This document shows, piece by piece, positions 36,587-45,106 of a stretch of 64,000 nucleotides of DNA. The translations under genes and the position numbers were made by a program. The notes under the pieces are model-generated. The model had not been told where the DNA came from, did not search any database, and worked only from the letters and a program-made list of their open reading frames with translations. Position 1 is the stretch's first letter. Each line of letters starts with the position of its first letter. The stretch is taken from contig WHTK01000014.1 in the NCBI GenBank assembly GCA_009377745.1, positions 1-64,000 on the forward strand, read 5' to 3'. The DNA is from Dehalococcoidia bacterium. Lineage in GTDB: Bacteria; Chloroflexota; Dehalococcoidia; DSTF01; WHTK01.

Positions 36587-36988
36587 ATGCGAGACCTGAG
36601 GACTTCTGAGGTCAGCCTGCCCGCCGGATTAGTCCTGGCCGGTGACCTGCTGTGCTTCCTGATCTTTGCGCTGCTGGGCTTGCGCAGCCATGAGGATGGG
36701 ATCACGGCGTCGGGGCTGCTGCGGGCAGCCGTGCCCTTCCAGGCCGGTTGGTTGGTGTTCAGTGTCATCTTCGGGCTACCAGGCAAGCGGCCGAAAATGG
36801 ATGCCCCGGGACGGGTGCTGATGGCGTGGGTACCAGCCTGGCTGCTGGGGCTGGCGCTGAGGTCGTTGGTCTTCGGGCGGGCATTTTCGCCAACGTTTGC
36901 CGGCATATCATTCCTGGTCAACGCGATACTGCTCCTGATCTGGCGGACGCTGCTGGCGCCGCGAATCCTCAAGCAGACGAGCGTGTGA
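36587..36988 (+). CDS. DUF3054 family membrane protein
   Basis: A 133-residue protein with four hydrophobic segments and charged loops: a first helix from residue ~13 (AGLVLAGDLLCFLIFALLG), a second near VPFQAGWLVFSVIFG, a third at MAWVPAWLLGLALRSLVFG and a last near FLVNAILLLIW. This matches DUF3054, a four-helix family without assigned function found in actinobacteria and others. It is divergent from the class II aldolase gene and not clearly part of the catabolic operon. Confidence 0.75.
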   Translation: MRDLRTSEVSLPAGLVLAGDLLCFLIFALLGLRSHEDGITASGLLRAAVPFQAGWLVFSVIFGLPGKRPKMDAPGRVLMAWVPAWLLGLALRSLVFGRAFSPTFAGISFLVNAILLLIWRTLLAPRILKQTSV

Positions 36989-37060
36989 GGGCCCAACCTG
37001 TGGCAGAGCCGGGCGGAGCAACCCGCGACAGAGCCTTCAGCTGCATCCTTACCCAGATGA

Positions 37061-37089
37061 TGATTGACGAGGCAAGTACACTGATTGAC
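37061..37089 (+). promoter_or_regulatory. Direct repeat, candidate operator before the ADH gene
   Basis: TGATTGAC occurs at 37061-37068 and again at 37082-37089, 21 bases apart (two helical turns), about 50 bases before the ADH start codon. No regulator can be named. Confidence 0.35.
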
Positions 37090-37136
37090 AGCGCCCGTCA
37101 CGGCGCCTTCAACCATGATCTAGAGGGGGACACTGT

Positions 37137-38258
37137 TTGGAAACTTCGTTCGCAGCCGTGCACGTCGGTCCGGGGGAATTCGAGGTCCGCGAAATCCCGC
37201 TCCCGGAAGATATCCCCGACGACGCGGCCATTATCAAGATCGAGGCGTGCGGCATCTGCGGCAGCGACCTCAGCGGCCTGAGACCAGCCCGCAACCCCGA
37301 AGGCGAATGGGGCGAGTTCGGCGGTGGACGCGGTCCCCACATCATGGGCCACGAGAACCTTGGCCTCGTCTACCGGGTTGGTAAAGCGGCGGCTCAGAAG
37401 TGGAAGATCAAGGAAGGCGACCGCATTGCGCTGGAGGAGTACGTGCCCTGCGGCGCCTGCGAATACTGCCGGTCGCAGGACTTTCGCTTCTGCGGCACCC
37501 GTGGCGGCGAAATCCGCTATGGTGGCGCGCCGCTGACGCTGTGGCCGGCGCTGTGGGGCGGCTACAGCCAGTACCTCTACGTCCATCCCAACGCTGTCGT
37601 ACACAAGATCCCTAACAACGTGCCGCCGACCCATGCCGCCGCCTTCCTGCCGTTCTCCAATGGCGTTGAGTGGGGCTTCAAGTACCCCGACACGCGCATC
37701 GGTGACGCGGTCTGGGTCCAGGGTCCGGGCCAGCAAGGGCTGGGCGCCGTGATCGCGGCCAAGGCGGCGGGCGCGGAGTGCATCATCGTTTCCGGCCTGG
37801 GGCGAGATAAGCACCGGCTCGAAGTCGCCAAGCTGTTGGGCGCCGACTACACGATCGACGTTGAGTCAGAGCCGGACCCGGTCGCCAGGGTGCTGGACTA
37901 CACCGGCGGCGATGGCGTCAACGTTGTCGTCAATGTCACCGGTGGCGGCAAAGGCTGCGTCGACCAGGCGATCGCGGCGGCGCACAAGCGCAAGTGCAAC
38001 ATCGTCCTGGCCGCGGCGGGGAAAGAGACGCTGGCGCTGGACAGCCTGCCGCGCAAGAAGATCCAGTTGATCAAGGCCAACGGCCACTCGTACGACTCGG
38101 TGGAGCTGGCGATCCAGTTCATCGCTTCCGGAAAGCTGCCGATGGACAAGATAGCGACGCACGCCTTTCCGATGAGCCGGGCTCGTGAAGCCCTCGAAGC
38201 CGTCGCCGGCACGGGCGCGCCGGACGCGATCCACGTAAGCATCCTGCCTGAGGTGTAG
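37137..38258 (+). CDS. Zinc-dependent medium-chain alcohol dehydrogenase
   Basis: A 373-residue MDR enzyme. The catalytic zinc site is CGICGSD and GHENLG, and a structural zinc loop with four Cys is present (YVPCGACEYCRSQDFRFCG). The coenzyme fold has GPGQQGLGAV and then the VSGLGRDKHRLEVAKLLGAD region, which fits NAD(P). It oxidises an alcohol, or possibly a dihydrodiol. The start is TTG 37137, about ten bases after GAGGGGG. The next gene, 24 bases downstream, encodes a Rieske oxygenase, so they are co-transcribed. Confidence 0.82.
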   Translation: METSFAAVHVGPGEFEVREIPLPEDIPDDAAIIKIEACGICGSDLSGLRPARNPEGEWGEFGGGRGPHIMGHENLGLVYRVGKAAAQKWKIKEGDRIALEEYVPCGACEYCRSQDFRFCGTRGGEIRYGGAPLTLWPALWGGYSQYLYVHPNAVVHKIPNNVPPTHAAAFLPFSNGVEWGFKYPDTRIGDAVWVQGPGQQGLGAVIAAKAAGAECIIVSGLGRDKHRLEVAKLLGADYTIDVESEPDPVARVLDYTGGDGVNVVVNVTGGGKGCVDQAIAAAHKRKCNIVLAAAGKETLALDSLPRKKIQLIKANGHSYDSVELAIQFIASGKLPMDKIATHAFPMSRAREALEAVAGTGAPDAIHVSILPEV

Positions 38259-38281
38259 GCGCCAGACCAAGGAGACCATCG

Positions 38282-39550
38282 ATGCTGACCGAAGAGCAAA
38301 ACGACACGCTGACCAGAGTCGGTCCCGGCACGCCCATGGGGGACCTGATGCGCCGTTATTGGATACCGGCCATATTGGAGTGGGAGGTGCCGGAGCCAGA
38401 CAGCCCACCCGTAATCATCAAGCTGCTGGGTGAAGAGCTGGTCGCCTTCCGGCAGACGGACGGCCGCGTCGGCGTTGTTGGGGCGCGCTGCGCTCACCGC
38501 CGGGCGCACCTGTTCTGGGGCCGCAACGAGGAGAACGGCATCCGCTGCGTCTACCACGGCTGGAAATTCGACTGCGAAGGGGCGTGCGTCGACATGCCTT
38601 CCGAGCCCGAGGAATCTAACTTCAAGGACAAGGTGCGCATCCCTGCCTACCCGACCTACGAGGTAGGCGGCGTGATCTGGTGCTACATGGGGCCACCGGA
38701 GAAGAGGCCGGCGCCGCCGCTCTTTGCCTGGACACAGCTACCATCGACGCACCGGACGATCTCGAAGATATGGCAGCAGTGCAACTGGCTGCAGGCCCTC
38801 GAAGGCGGCATTGACACGGTGCACAGCAACTTCCTGCACGGCGGCAGGCCGCCGGGCGTCAAGTACAGCGAGAACGACCCGCGAGGCCGCGCCAACAACT
38901 TCTCCACGGCGCCGATCCTCGAGGTAGTGCCAACGGACTATGGCTACACCTACGCCGGCATCCGTAGCATGGGCGCCGAGGGCACCAACCACGTCCGTGG
39001 CTACCACTGGGTGATGCCCTGGTACCAGATCCGGGCCGGCGGCGGTAACTCCGGCCACATCTGGATCCCGATCGATGACGAGAACACGATGGTGTTCAAC
39101 TGGACCTGCACGTTCGCGGAAGAACCGATGTCGGAGCGGGCGCACAAGATGACCGGCTCCGGCAACGAGCTGTTCGTCGATATAGACGTCGAGAACAACT
39201 GCCGCTCCGTGCGCAACATGGACAACAAGTACCTCATTGACCGGCAGGTGCAGAAGACGGAGACCTACTCCGGCATCCCAGGCACCAACACGCAGGACCG
39301 CGCCGTCCAGGAGAGCATGGGCCCGATCGCGGACCGGACGCTGGAGCGGCTGGGGACGACGGACGGGGCGATCATCAACGCGCGCCGTAGCCTCCTCAAA
39401 GCCGTGAAGACAGTGCAGGACGGTGGCGAACCGCCCGGCGTGGCGCCGACCTACTACAAAGTGCGCGCCTACGAGACGGTGCTACCTCAGGGCGTCTACT
39501 GGTTCGACGCGATGAAGGACCAGCTCTACCAGCTGAGTGAGGCGCGCTAG
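38282..39550 (+). CDS. Second Rieske ring-hydroxylating oxygenase catalytic subunit
   Basis: A 422-residue paralogue of the oxygenase at 25674-27008, sharing the opening GPGTPMGDLMRRYWIPA. The Rieske site is C-A-H ... C-V-Y-HGWKF and the mononuclear iron site GGIDTVHSNFLHGG. The middle and C-terminal regions are more divergent, so it should accept a different ring. Its stop is followed by a clear terminator. It is the second gene of the ADH operon. No ferredoxin or reductase is encoded nearby, so electron supply comes from elsewhere in the genome. Confidence 0.85.
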   Translation: MLTEEQNDTLTRVGPGTPMGDLMRRYWIPAILEWEVPEPDSPPVIIKLLGEELVAFRQTDGRVGVVGARCAHRRAHLFWGRNEENGIRCVYHGWKFDCEGACVDMPSEPEESNFKDKVRIPAYPTYEVGGVIWCYMGPPEKRPAPPLFAWTQLPSTHRTISKIWQQCNWLQALEGGIDTVHSNFLHGGRPPGVKYSENDPRGRANNFSTAPILEVVPTDYGYTYAGIRSMGAEGTNHVRGYHWVMPWYQIRAGGGNSGHIWIPIDDENTMVFNWTCTFAEEPMSERAHKMTGSGNELFVDIDVENNCRSVRNMDNKYLIDRQVQKTETYSGIPGTNTQDRAVQESMGPIADRTLERLGTTDGAIINARRSLLKAVKTVQDGGEPPGVAPTYYKVRAYETVLPQGVYWFDAMKDQLYQLSEAR

Positions 39551-39573
39551 GAGCGCAACAGTTAAGCGAGTAG

Positions 39574-39605
39574 AAACGGAGCCGATTTCTCGGCTCCGTT
39601 TCTTG
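39574..39605. terminator. Bidirectional rho-independent terminator
   Basis: AAACGGAGCCG (39574-39584) pairs with CGGCTCCGTTT (39591-39601), with T-rich ends on both strands. It lies between the convergent Rieske and KtrA-like genes. Confidence 0.85.
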
Positions 39606-39606
39606 A

Positions 39607-40260
39607 TCAAGCCTCGGTAGACCGGCCGAAGTCGCGCAGGTCTTTGTCTTTGCCCGCCAGCAGGAGCACGTCACCGGCGAGGAGCTTCTCCGCGACGGAG
39701 GCCCCGTAGATGACTCGGTCGCGGCGCACGATGGCGATGAGGCGGACATCGGCGCGCAGGTCTTCTTGTAGCTCACCGTAGGTCTTGCCGACGAGATGCC
39801 GCGGCACCTCCAACTTGGCGATCCCCATCTCGTAAGTGATGCTGAGGTAATCGACGATCTCCGGCACGGCGATGCCGTGGGCGAGGCGGATGGCGGTTTC
39901 CTTCTCCGGATAGAGGACGCGGTCGGCGCCGACGAGCCGGAGGATCTCACCGTGCAGGTCGTTGCCGGCCTTGGAGATAACGTAAGAGACGCGGAGCTTC
40001 TTGAGGATCAGTGTGATCATGATGCTGTCTTCGGTGGAGCCGACAGCGACGATAGCGGCGTCAACGTCGCGGATGCCCAGCTCGCGCATCGTATCCTCGG
40101 AGGTGGCGTCCGCTTCGATGGCCTGGCGGATATGCCCCGACATTTCCTGGACCACCTCGCGGTCGCTGTCCACGCCGATGACCTCATTGCCCATTGCCTG
40201 GATCTCGACCGCCAGGGCGCGGCCAAAGATGCCCAGGCCGATGACTATGTATTCCGCCAT
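39607..40260 (-). CDS. ktrA: TrkA/KtrA-type potassium uptake regulator
   Basis: A 217-residue RCK protein. The N-terminal nucleotide domain has IGLGIFGRALA (GxGxxG) and the D at GVDSDREVV. The C-terminal TrkA-C domain has ELQEDLRADVRLIAI and a closing VLLLAGKD. It forms a ring under the KtrB channel and gates it with nucleotides. Its start is seven bases past the stop of ktrB on the same strand, so the two are one operon. Confidence 0.85.
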   Translation of the reverse strand: MAEYIVIGLGIFGRALAVEIQAMGNEVIGVDSDREVVQEMSGHIRQAIEADATSEDTMRELGIRDVDAAIVAVGSTEDSIMITLILKKLRVSYVISKAGNDLHGEILRLVGADRVLYPEKETAIRLAHGIAVPEIVDYLSITYEMGIAKLEVPRHLVGKTYGELQEDLRADVRLIAIVRRDRVIYGASVAEKLLAGDVLLLAGKDKDLRDFGRSTEA

Positions 40261-40267
40261 GCGTACC

Positions 40268-41674
40268 TCAACCTATTCTTACTCGCTCCTCGGGCAGTCT
40301 AATGCGGTCGAGGCGCGACCGTTGCACAAGCACCAGCGCCAGGGTAAGGGGCCCCAGCCGGCCGACGAACATCGTTGCGGTTATGAGGAGCATGCCGGCA
40401 TCGCCGAGCGCCGGTGTCACACCCGTCGAAAGGCCGGCCGTGCCGAAGGCCGATGTCGCCTCAAACAGCAGATGCAGAAGGGCGATCTCCTCGAGCCGCG
40501 CCAGGCCGACGGCGACCGTGAAGACGAGGATGAGAGCGATGATGGTGAGGGCCAGGGCGCGGTCGACGTCTGGCCGGCGGATCTCGCGGCCTTCCGCCTC
40601 GACGTGGCTACGGCTGGCGACCGCCGACCAGGTCGCGGCCAGGAGGATGCCGAAGGTGCCGACCTTGATGCCGCCGGCCGTCGAGCCGCTGGCGCCGCCG
40701 ATGAACATCGCAGCCATGGTGATTAGCAGTATCTCCTCGCTCATACTGGCCGCAGGAAGGGCCGCGAAGCCAGACGTGCGGGAGGCCACAGCATGGAAGG
40801 CCGACTGCAGGATTTTGTCGGCGATACCGCGGCCCGCAAGGGCGCCGTCCCACTCCAGCGCCAGCACCAGCAGAGAGACCACGCCTATAACCGCGAAGGT
40901 GGTGCGGAGGACGATGCGTGTATCGAGGAAGAGCGAAGCCCGGCGGCGCTGGCGGAGGTCCTCGATCACCGGATAGCCGATGCTGCCGAGGAAGGCGAGA
41001 GCGGCAATCGTCGTCAGAGTGAGGACGTCATCGTAGGCGGCGAGGCCCTGAAAGTTGCCGAAGAGGTCGAAGCCGGCGTTGTTGAAAGCAGAGACGCTGT
41101 GGAAGAGGCCGTACCAGGCGGCGCGCTCGATGGGGTGGTCAAGCAAGAAGCGCAGGAAGAGGATGGCGAAGCCAATCGCCTCGGCGATCAGCGCGAAGGT
41201 AACGGTGCGCCGGATCAGCCGGACAACGCCGCCCATGCGCCCGAGGTCCAGGGTCTGGCTGAGGAGCAGCCTTTCTCGCACCCCCACGCGCCAGCCGAAA
41301 AGCAAGAAGAGCAGGGTAGCGCTTGTCATAAAGCCAAGGCCACCGAACTGGAACAGCAACAGGATGACCACCTGGCCGAAGCCGCTCCAGTAGGTCCCCG
41401 TGTCTACCGGTGTCAGGCCGGTCACACAGACGGCGGAGGTCGCGACGAAGAGGGCATCGATGGGTGATGTCCATTCACCGCTGCTGGATGAGACCGGCAG
41501 GCTGAGCAGGACGGCCCCGAACAGGCTGGCGACGCCGAAACCCGCGACGAGCAGAAGCGGTATCGATTGAGTCTTGAGCCGCGGCTGGTTGCGCCGCGAT
41601 GGCTGAAGCAGTACCTCCTGGCGCGCTGTCCTGCGAATGGTGCGGGGGTAGTGCTCCTGAGGTGGCTGGGACAT
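40268..41674 (-). CDS. ktrB: TrkH/KtrB-type potassium transporter
   Basis: A 468-residue membrane protein with repeated M1-P-M2 units. The selectivity-filter-like segments CVTGLTPVDTGTYW, SAFNNAGFDLFG, TSGFAALPAA and GTAGLSTGVTP are all visible, as expected for the four pore loops of KtrB/TrkH. I start it at ATG 41674 (MSQPPQEH). The longer frame to 41872 would overlap the divergent ferritin-like gene and is Arg/Ser-rich. It takes up potassium with a sodium or proton gradient, according to family knowledge. Confidence 0.85.
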   Translation of the reverse strand: MSQPPQEHYPRTIRRTARQEVLLQPSRRNQPRLKTQSIPLLLVAGFGVASLFGAVLLSLPVSSSSGEWTSPIDALFVATSAVCVTGLTPVDTGTYWSGFGQVVILLLFQFGGLGFMTSATLLFLLFGWRVGVRERLLLSQTLDLGRMGGVVRLIRRTVTFALIAEAIGFAILFLRFLLDHPIERAAWYGLFHSVSAFNNAGFDLFGNFQGLAAYDDVLTLTTIAALAFLGSIGYPVIEDLRQRRRASLFLDTRIVLRTTFAVIGVVSLLVLALEWDGALAGRGIADKILQSAFHAVASRTSGFAALPAASMSEEILLITMAAMFIGGASGSTAGGIKVGTFGILLAATWSAVASRSHVEAEGREIRRPDVDRALALTIIALILVFTVAVGLARLEEIALLHLLFEATSAFGTAGLSTGVTPALGDAGMLLITATMFVGRLGPLTLALVLVQRSRLDRIRLPEERVRIG

Positions 41675-41825
41675 CAGGAAGGCGTGATCGAGGCGGCGGC
41701 TGCGGTCATCGGTTTGGAGTCTATCATCGGTGCGCGTCTGGGCCACGCGCGACTGCTGCTCTAAGCGGCGCGAGCGCGTACAATCTCGGAGCCCGCCAGG
41801 AATTACTTGATCAGGAGGGACCCAC

Positions 41826-42653
41826 TTGGTAGCAAACGTCTCGCTGCGGGAAGAGCTGATCTTCCTCCTCAACCATGCCGCGGAGCTGGAGCACAGCCTG
41901 GCTTGCAGCTACCTTTTCGCCGGGTTCAGCCTCAAGGGTAGCCCGGACGAGGGCCTCTCGCCCGAAGCTCTGAAGACGGTGCGCGGCTGGAAGCGCACGT
42001 TCGGTGGCATCGCCATCGAAGAGATGATGCACCTCGCGGTGGTGAACAACCTGCTGACGGCGCTGGGAGCGGCGCCGCACTTCGACCGGCCCAACTTCCC
42101 GCATGATTGCGCCTACTACATGCCCGAGTATCAAATCGAGCTGCTGCCGTTCAACCTCAAAACGCTGCGGCACTTCATCGCCATCGAGCAGCCCGAAGGC
42201 AGCAATATCCCGGCGGTCATCAACCCCAGCCGGCTGCAGAGCGTAAAGGGCGACCTGGACAACGAGATTGGCCCGGACCCGGCGCAGTTCGACTCGCAGG
42301 GGGACGTGTACACGGCCGTGGAGGCCGGTCTGCGCGGCCTGGTAGCACGGTTGGGCGCCGGCAACGTATTTATCGGGCCGAAGCCGACGCCGGCTATCGC
42401 CAAGTTCTTTACTGCCAACGGTTGGGAGCCCATATCAGACCTGGACTCGACGTTGAGGGCTCTGGAGCTAATCGTGGCGCAGGGAGAGGGCGCCGGCCAT
42501 TCGAGTCCGGATTCCCACTACCGCCGCTTCCGCGCCATCGAAGCAGAGATGATGGCCCTGCTAGCGCAGGACTCCCTCTTCGAACCAGCGCGGCCGGTGC
42601 TGGCCAACCCCTTTGCGCGCACGCCGCCGAGGGCGCCGGCCCAGTTAACCTGA
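41826..42653 (+). CDS. Ferritin-like domain protein (VioB/iminophenylpyruvate-synthase-like)
   Basis: A 275-residue protein whose first ~180 residues form a ferritin-like helical domain. Its metal motifs are HAAELEHSLACSYLFAGF (E-x2-H) and EEMMHLAVVNNLLTALG (E-E-x2-H). This wording is found in the ferritin-like part of VioB and in proteins annotated as iminophenyl-pyruvate dimer synthase. The enzyme activity here is unknown. The start is TTG 41826, with AGGAGG seven bases before it. Its TGA overlaps the ATG of the following 88-residue gene (TGATG). Confidence 0.75.
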   Translation: MVANVSLREELIFLLNHAAELEHSLACSYLFAGFSLKGSPDEGLSPEALKTVRGWKRTFGGIAIEEMMHLAVVNNLLTALGAAPHFDRPNFPHDCAYYMPEYQIELLPFNLKTLRHFIAIEQPEGSNIPAVINPSRLQSVKGDLDNEIGPDPAQFDSQGDVYTAVEAGLRGLVARLGAGNVFIGPKPTPAIAKFFTANGWEPISDLDSTLRALELIVAQGEGAGHSSPDSHYRRFRAIEAEMMALLAQDSLFEPARPVLANPFARTPPRAPAQLT

Positions 42654-42919
42654 TGGGACAGGCGCTGGGTCCCATAGGTGATCTGCTGACGCGCCAGCCA
42701 GCCGGCGGTAGCCAGCCTGGCTCCAATGCCGGCCCCAGCTTTGTGCTGCGGACGGTGCACGCGCTGCCACACAAAACGGCGGCCTGGCATCTACTATGCG
42801 AGCGCTTTGAGGAGCTGGCGGGCTACACGGACGAGCTGGCCTCGCAGACCGGCGAAGCGGCGTTGGCCCGTGCCGCGAAAGCGCTGTGGGGCGTAAGGGC
42901 TTCTCTGACCCAGATCTAG
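42653..42919 (+). CDS. Small helical partner protein, 88 residues
   Basis: It begins at an ATG overlapping the stop of the ferritin-like gene and codes for 88 residues. There is a polar Gly/Ser-rich N-terminus, then helical sequence (HKTAAWHLLCERFEELAGYT, ASQTGEAALARAAKALWG). The Lys/Glu/Trp pattern continues an all-helical fold. Direct translational coupling suggests a subunit or a separately translated C-terminal domain of the upstream protein. No family is recognised, and the HK pair plus Cys are the only possible metal ligands. Confidence 0.65.
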   Translation: MGQALGPIGDLLTRQPAGGSQPGSNAGPSFVLRTVHALPHKTAAWHLLCERFEELAGYTDELASQTGEAALARAAKALWGVRASLTQI

Positions 42920-42920
42920 A

Positions 42921-42941
42921 GCCCCGGCTCGGACCGGGGCC
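42921..42941 (+). terminator. GC hairpin after the ferritin-like operon
   Basis: GCCCCGG and CCGGGGC flank a six-base loop immediately after the stop at 42919. There is no T-tract. Confidence 0.4.
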
Positions 42942-42978
42942 ATCGCGGGTCTCGACTGGGAGCGCGCCCCAAGTCAGG

Positions 42979-43140
42979 TCAAGGCAGGACGAAGCTGGCG
43001 GCGAAGAACGCGAGGCCGAGCGCGACAGGCTCGACGTCATCGGCGATGTCATCCGGCCAGGCGCCGAGAGAGGCCAGGGCAAAGATGACTACGGCGACCA
43101 GCGCCAGGATGCGACCAGTGGACAAGGGCAGACCGCGCAT
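42979..43140 (-). CDS. Small two-span membrane protein, 53 residues
   Basis: The product MRGLPLSTGRILALVAVVIF... has two hydrophobic helices, residues ~11-27 (ILALVAVVIFALASLGA) and ~38-53 (VALGLAFFAASFVL), joined by an acidic loop (PDDIADDVEP). AGGAGG lies seven to eight bases before ATG 43140. The protein ends at the membrane boundary. It has no partner gene on its strand. The shape recalls small membrane regulators or DUF-type two-span proteins, but no family is claimed. Confidence 0.55.
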   Translation of the reverse strand: MRGLPLSTGRILALVAVVIFALASLGAWPDDIADDVEPVALGLAFFAASFVLP

Positions 43141-43229
43141 TCGAGTACCTCCTGCCCTGGAGCGTAGGCGAGGCACCGAAGCTTCCGCAGGCAATTCACG
43201 GCCTTGAGCGTTTCAAACGCATACGCCGG

Positions 43230-44396
43230 CTAGTAGCTACGCGGCATCCCTAACACGTTCTGGCCGAGGAAATTCAGCACCATGTTATTGCTGACCGGGG
43301 CAGTGATATAGAGACGCGTCTCGCGAAACTTGCGCTCGACATCGTAGTCCTTGACGAAGCCGTAGCCGCCATGGGCATCGAGGCAGGCGTTGGCGGCGGC
43401 CCAGGCAGCCTGACTGGATAGCAGCTTGGCCATATTGGCTTCGGCGCCGCAGCTTTGACCGGCGTCGAAAAGCCAAGCTGCCTTATCGCGCATCAAGGCC
43501 GCGGCCTGGACGGAGGCGTAGGCTTGCGAAATCGGGTGTTGCACGCCCTGATTGGCGCCGATGGGCCGGTCGAAGACGATGCGCTCGCTGACGTACCTGG
43601 TGGCGCGGCCGGTGAACCAGAGGCCGTCGCCGACCGACTCGGAGGCGATGAGGATGCGCTCCGCGTTCCAGCCATCGATGATCTGGCGAAAGCCCTCACC
43701 CTCAACGCCGATCAGGTCCTGAGCCGGGACTTCGAGGTCGACGATGTTGAGCCGGGTTGTGTGGTTGTTGAACATGACCTCGATAGGCTCGATCTGCAGC
43801 TGGCCTCGCGCTACGGCCTCGCGGATATCGACGAGGAAGACGCTGAGACCGTGGGTTTTGTCATCCAGCTCTTCGTAGGGTGTGGTGCGGGCCAGGAGGA
43901 TCATCAGGTCGGACTGGGCGGCGCGGGAGATGAATACCTTGCGGCCGTTAACGACGTACTTATCGCCGGCATGACGGGCGAAGGTCGAGATGCGGGTGGT
44001 CTCCAACCCAGCCTCCGGCTCGGTGACGGCGAAGGCTTGGAGACGCAGCTCACCGCGCGCGACCCTGGGCAGGTAGCGCTGCTTCTGCTCCTCGCTACCG
44101 TGCTTGAGCAGCGTCCCCATAACGTACATCTGGGCGTGAGCGGCGGAGGCGTTGCCGCCGGAACGCTGTATCTCTTCAAGGATGGCAGCGGCATCGGCGA
44201 TGCCGAGGCCAAGGCCGCCGTATTGCTTGGGGATCAGGGCGCCGAGCCAGCCGGCTTCTGTCAGAGCGCGGACGAAGCGCTCCGGGTAGGCGCGCTCGCG
44301 TTCGAGGTCGCGCCAGTAGGCGTCCGGGAAATCGCGGCAGAAGTCGCGGATAGCGGCGCGGATCTGGTCCTGCTGCTCAGAGGTGGAGAAGTCCAT
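43230..44396 (-). CDS. Acyl-CoA dehydrogenase
   Basis: A 388-residue FAD enzyme. It has the ACAD N-terminal helices, the FAVTEPEAGLETTRI flavin/substrate motif and the C-terminal LDAHGGYGFVKDYDVERKFRETRL. In most members the catalytic Glu lies in a following YEG(T/S) motif. Here the sequence reads ITAPVSNNMVLN, so it is missing there. A Glu in GWNAERILIA occupies the helix position used by isovaleryl- and long-chain-type enzymes. That suggests an IVD-like active-site arrangement. The stop of the MaoC gene is nine bases upstream, so the two are an operon for an acyl-CoA oxidation and hydration pair. Confidence 0.85.
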   Translation of the reverse strand: MDFSTSEQQDQIRAAIRDFCRDFPDAYWRDLERERAYPERFVRALTEAGWLGALIPKQYGGLGLGIADAAAILEEIQRSGGNASAAHAQMYVMGTLLKHGSEEQKQRYLPRVARGELRLQAFAVTEPEAGLETTRISTFARHAGDKYVVNGRKVFISRAAQSDLMILLARTTPYEELDDKTHGLSVFLVDIREAVARGQLQIEPIEVMFNNHTTRLNIVDLEVPAQDLIGVEGEGFRQIIDGWNAERILIASESVGDGLWFTGRATRYVSERIVFDRPIGANQGVQHPISQAYASVQAAALMRDKAAWLFDAGQSCGAEANMAKLLSSQAAWAAANACLDAHGGYGFVKDYDVERKFRETRLYITAPVSNNMVLNFLGQNVLGMPRSY

Positions 44397-44405
44397 GCGG
44401 CAGGC

Positions 44406-44909
44406 TCAGCTCAGGAGAGTGGGGAAGATGTCTCTGCCGGGCGCGTGGTCGCGCTTCCAGACCATGACATTGCGGCGGAACTCGATGACGGTCTGGCCTT
44501 TCTGGTTGTAGCCGCGTGTCCTGACCGAGACGATGCCCTGCGTTGGCCGCGACTGCGATTCGCGCACCGAGATGACCTCGCTGTCGGTGTAGAGGGTGTC
44601 ACCGCCGTAGACGGGGGTTGTGAAGCGGACGTCCTCGAAGCCGAGGTTAATGCCGTTCTCGCTGATGTCCATGGAGCCCATGCCGACGACGACAGAGAGG
44701 GTGAGGAGGCTGTTTACCAGGCAGCCGCCGAAGCCGCTGCGCTCGCCGTAGTCACGATTGAAGTGGATCTGGTTGGTGTTGTTGCTGAGCAGGGTGAACT
44801 GGATGTTCTCAGCTTCGGTGATTGTGCGGCCATAGCGGCAGCGATAGACGTCACCGACCTCGAAGTCCTCCAGGTAGCGCCCTTGCCAGCCCGGCTTGAT
44901 CCCGGCCAT
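44406..44909 (-). CDS. MaoC-like hydratase
   Basis: A 167-residue hotdog-fold protein of the MaoC family, which hydrates enoyl-CoA or mesaconyl-CoA-type substrates. The family motif usually reads (T/S)xD-NxIH. Here it is SNNTNQIHFNRDYG, so the catalytic His is kept but the Asp is replaced by Asn, which may reduce or change activity. GGAGGG lies a few bases before ATG 44909. It is expressed with the acyl-CoA dehydrogenase that follows, suggesting use of an acyl-CoA intermediate. Confidence 0.78.
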   Translation of the reverse strand: MAGIKPGWQGRYLEDFEVGDVYRCRYGRTITEAENIQFTLLSNNTNQIHFNRDYGERSGFGGCLVNSLLTLSVVVGMGSMDISENGINLGFEDVRFTTPVYGGDTLYTDSEVISVRESQSRPTQGIVSVRTRGYNQKGQTVIEFRRNVMVWKRDHAPGRDIFPTLLS

Positions 44910-45081
44910 GCAACCCTCCCACTTCGGACGCGGATGCGCCCGGCTTTGAGCCGATCATAGCCTGAGCCGCCGGCTTTGGGGAAAGCCAGAGCCTGGGACG
45001 CGAGATCGGGCGCCCCAAGTTGGGAAGGGGCCGCGGCGAGGAGTGGGCCACGAACCAACTCCTCGCCGACGGCGCTAGCAG

Positions 45082-45099
45082 CGTCCCATCCTTGGGACG
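45082..45099. terminator. Hairpin after the GGDEF-like gene
   Basis: CGTCCC (45082-45087), loop ATCCTT, GGGACG (45094-45099), eight bases past the minus-strand stop at 45107. Confidence 0.4.
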
Positions 45100-45106
45100 G
45101 GCAGGG

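Noticed and set aside
41675..41872. Longer N-terminus for the KtrB-like protein
   Set aside because: It would overlap the divergent ferritin-like gene's ribosome site and is Arg/Ser-rich; ATG 41674 gives a normal family length.
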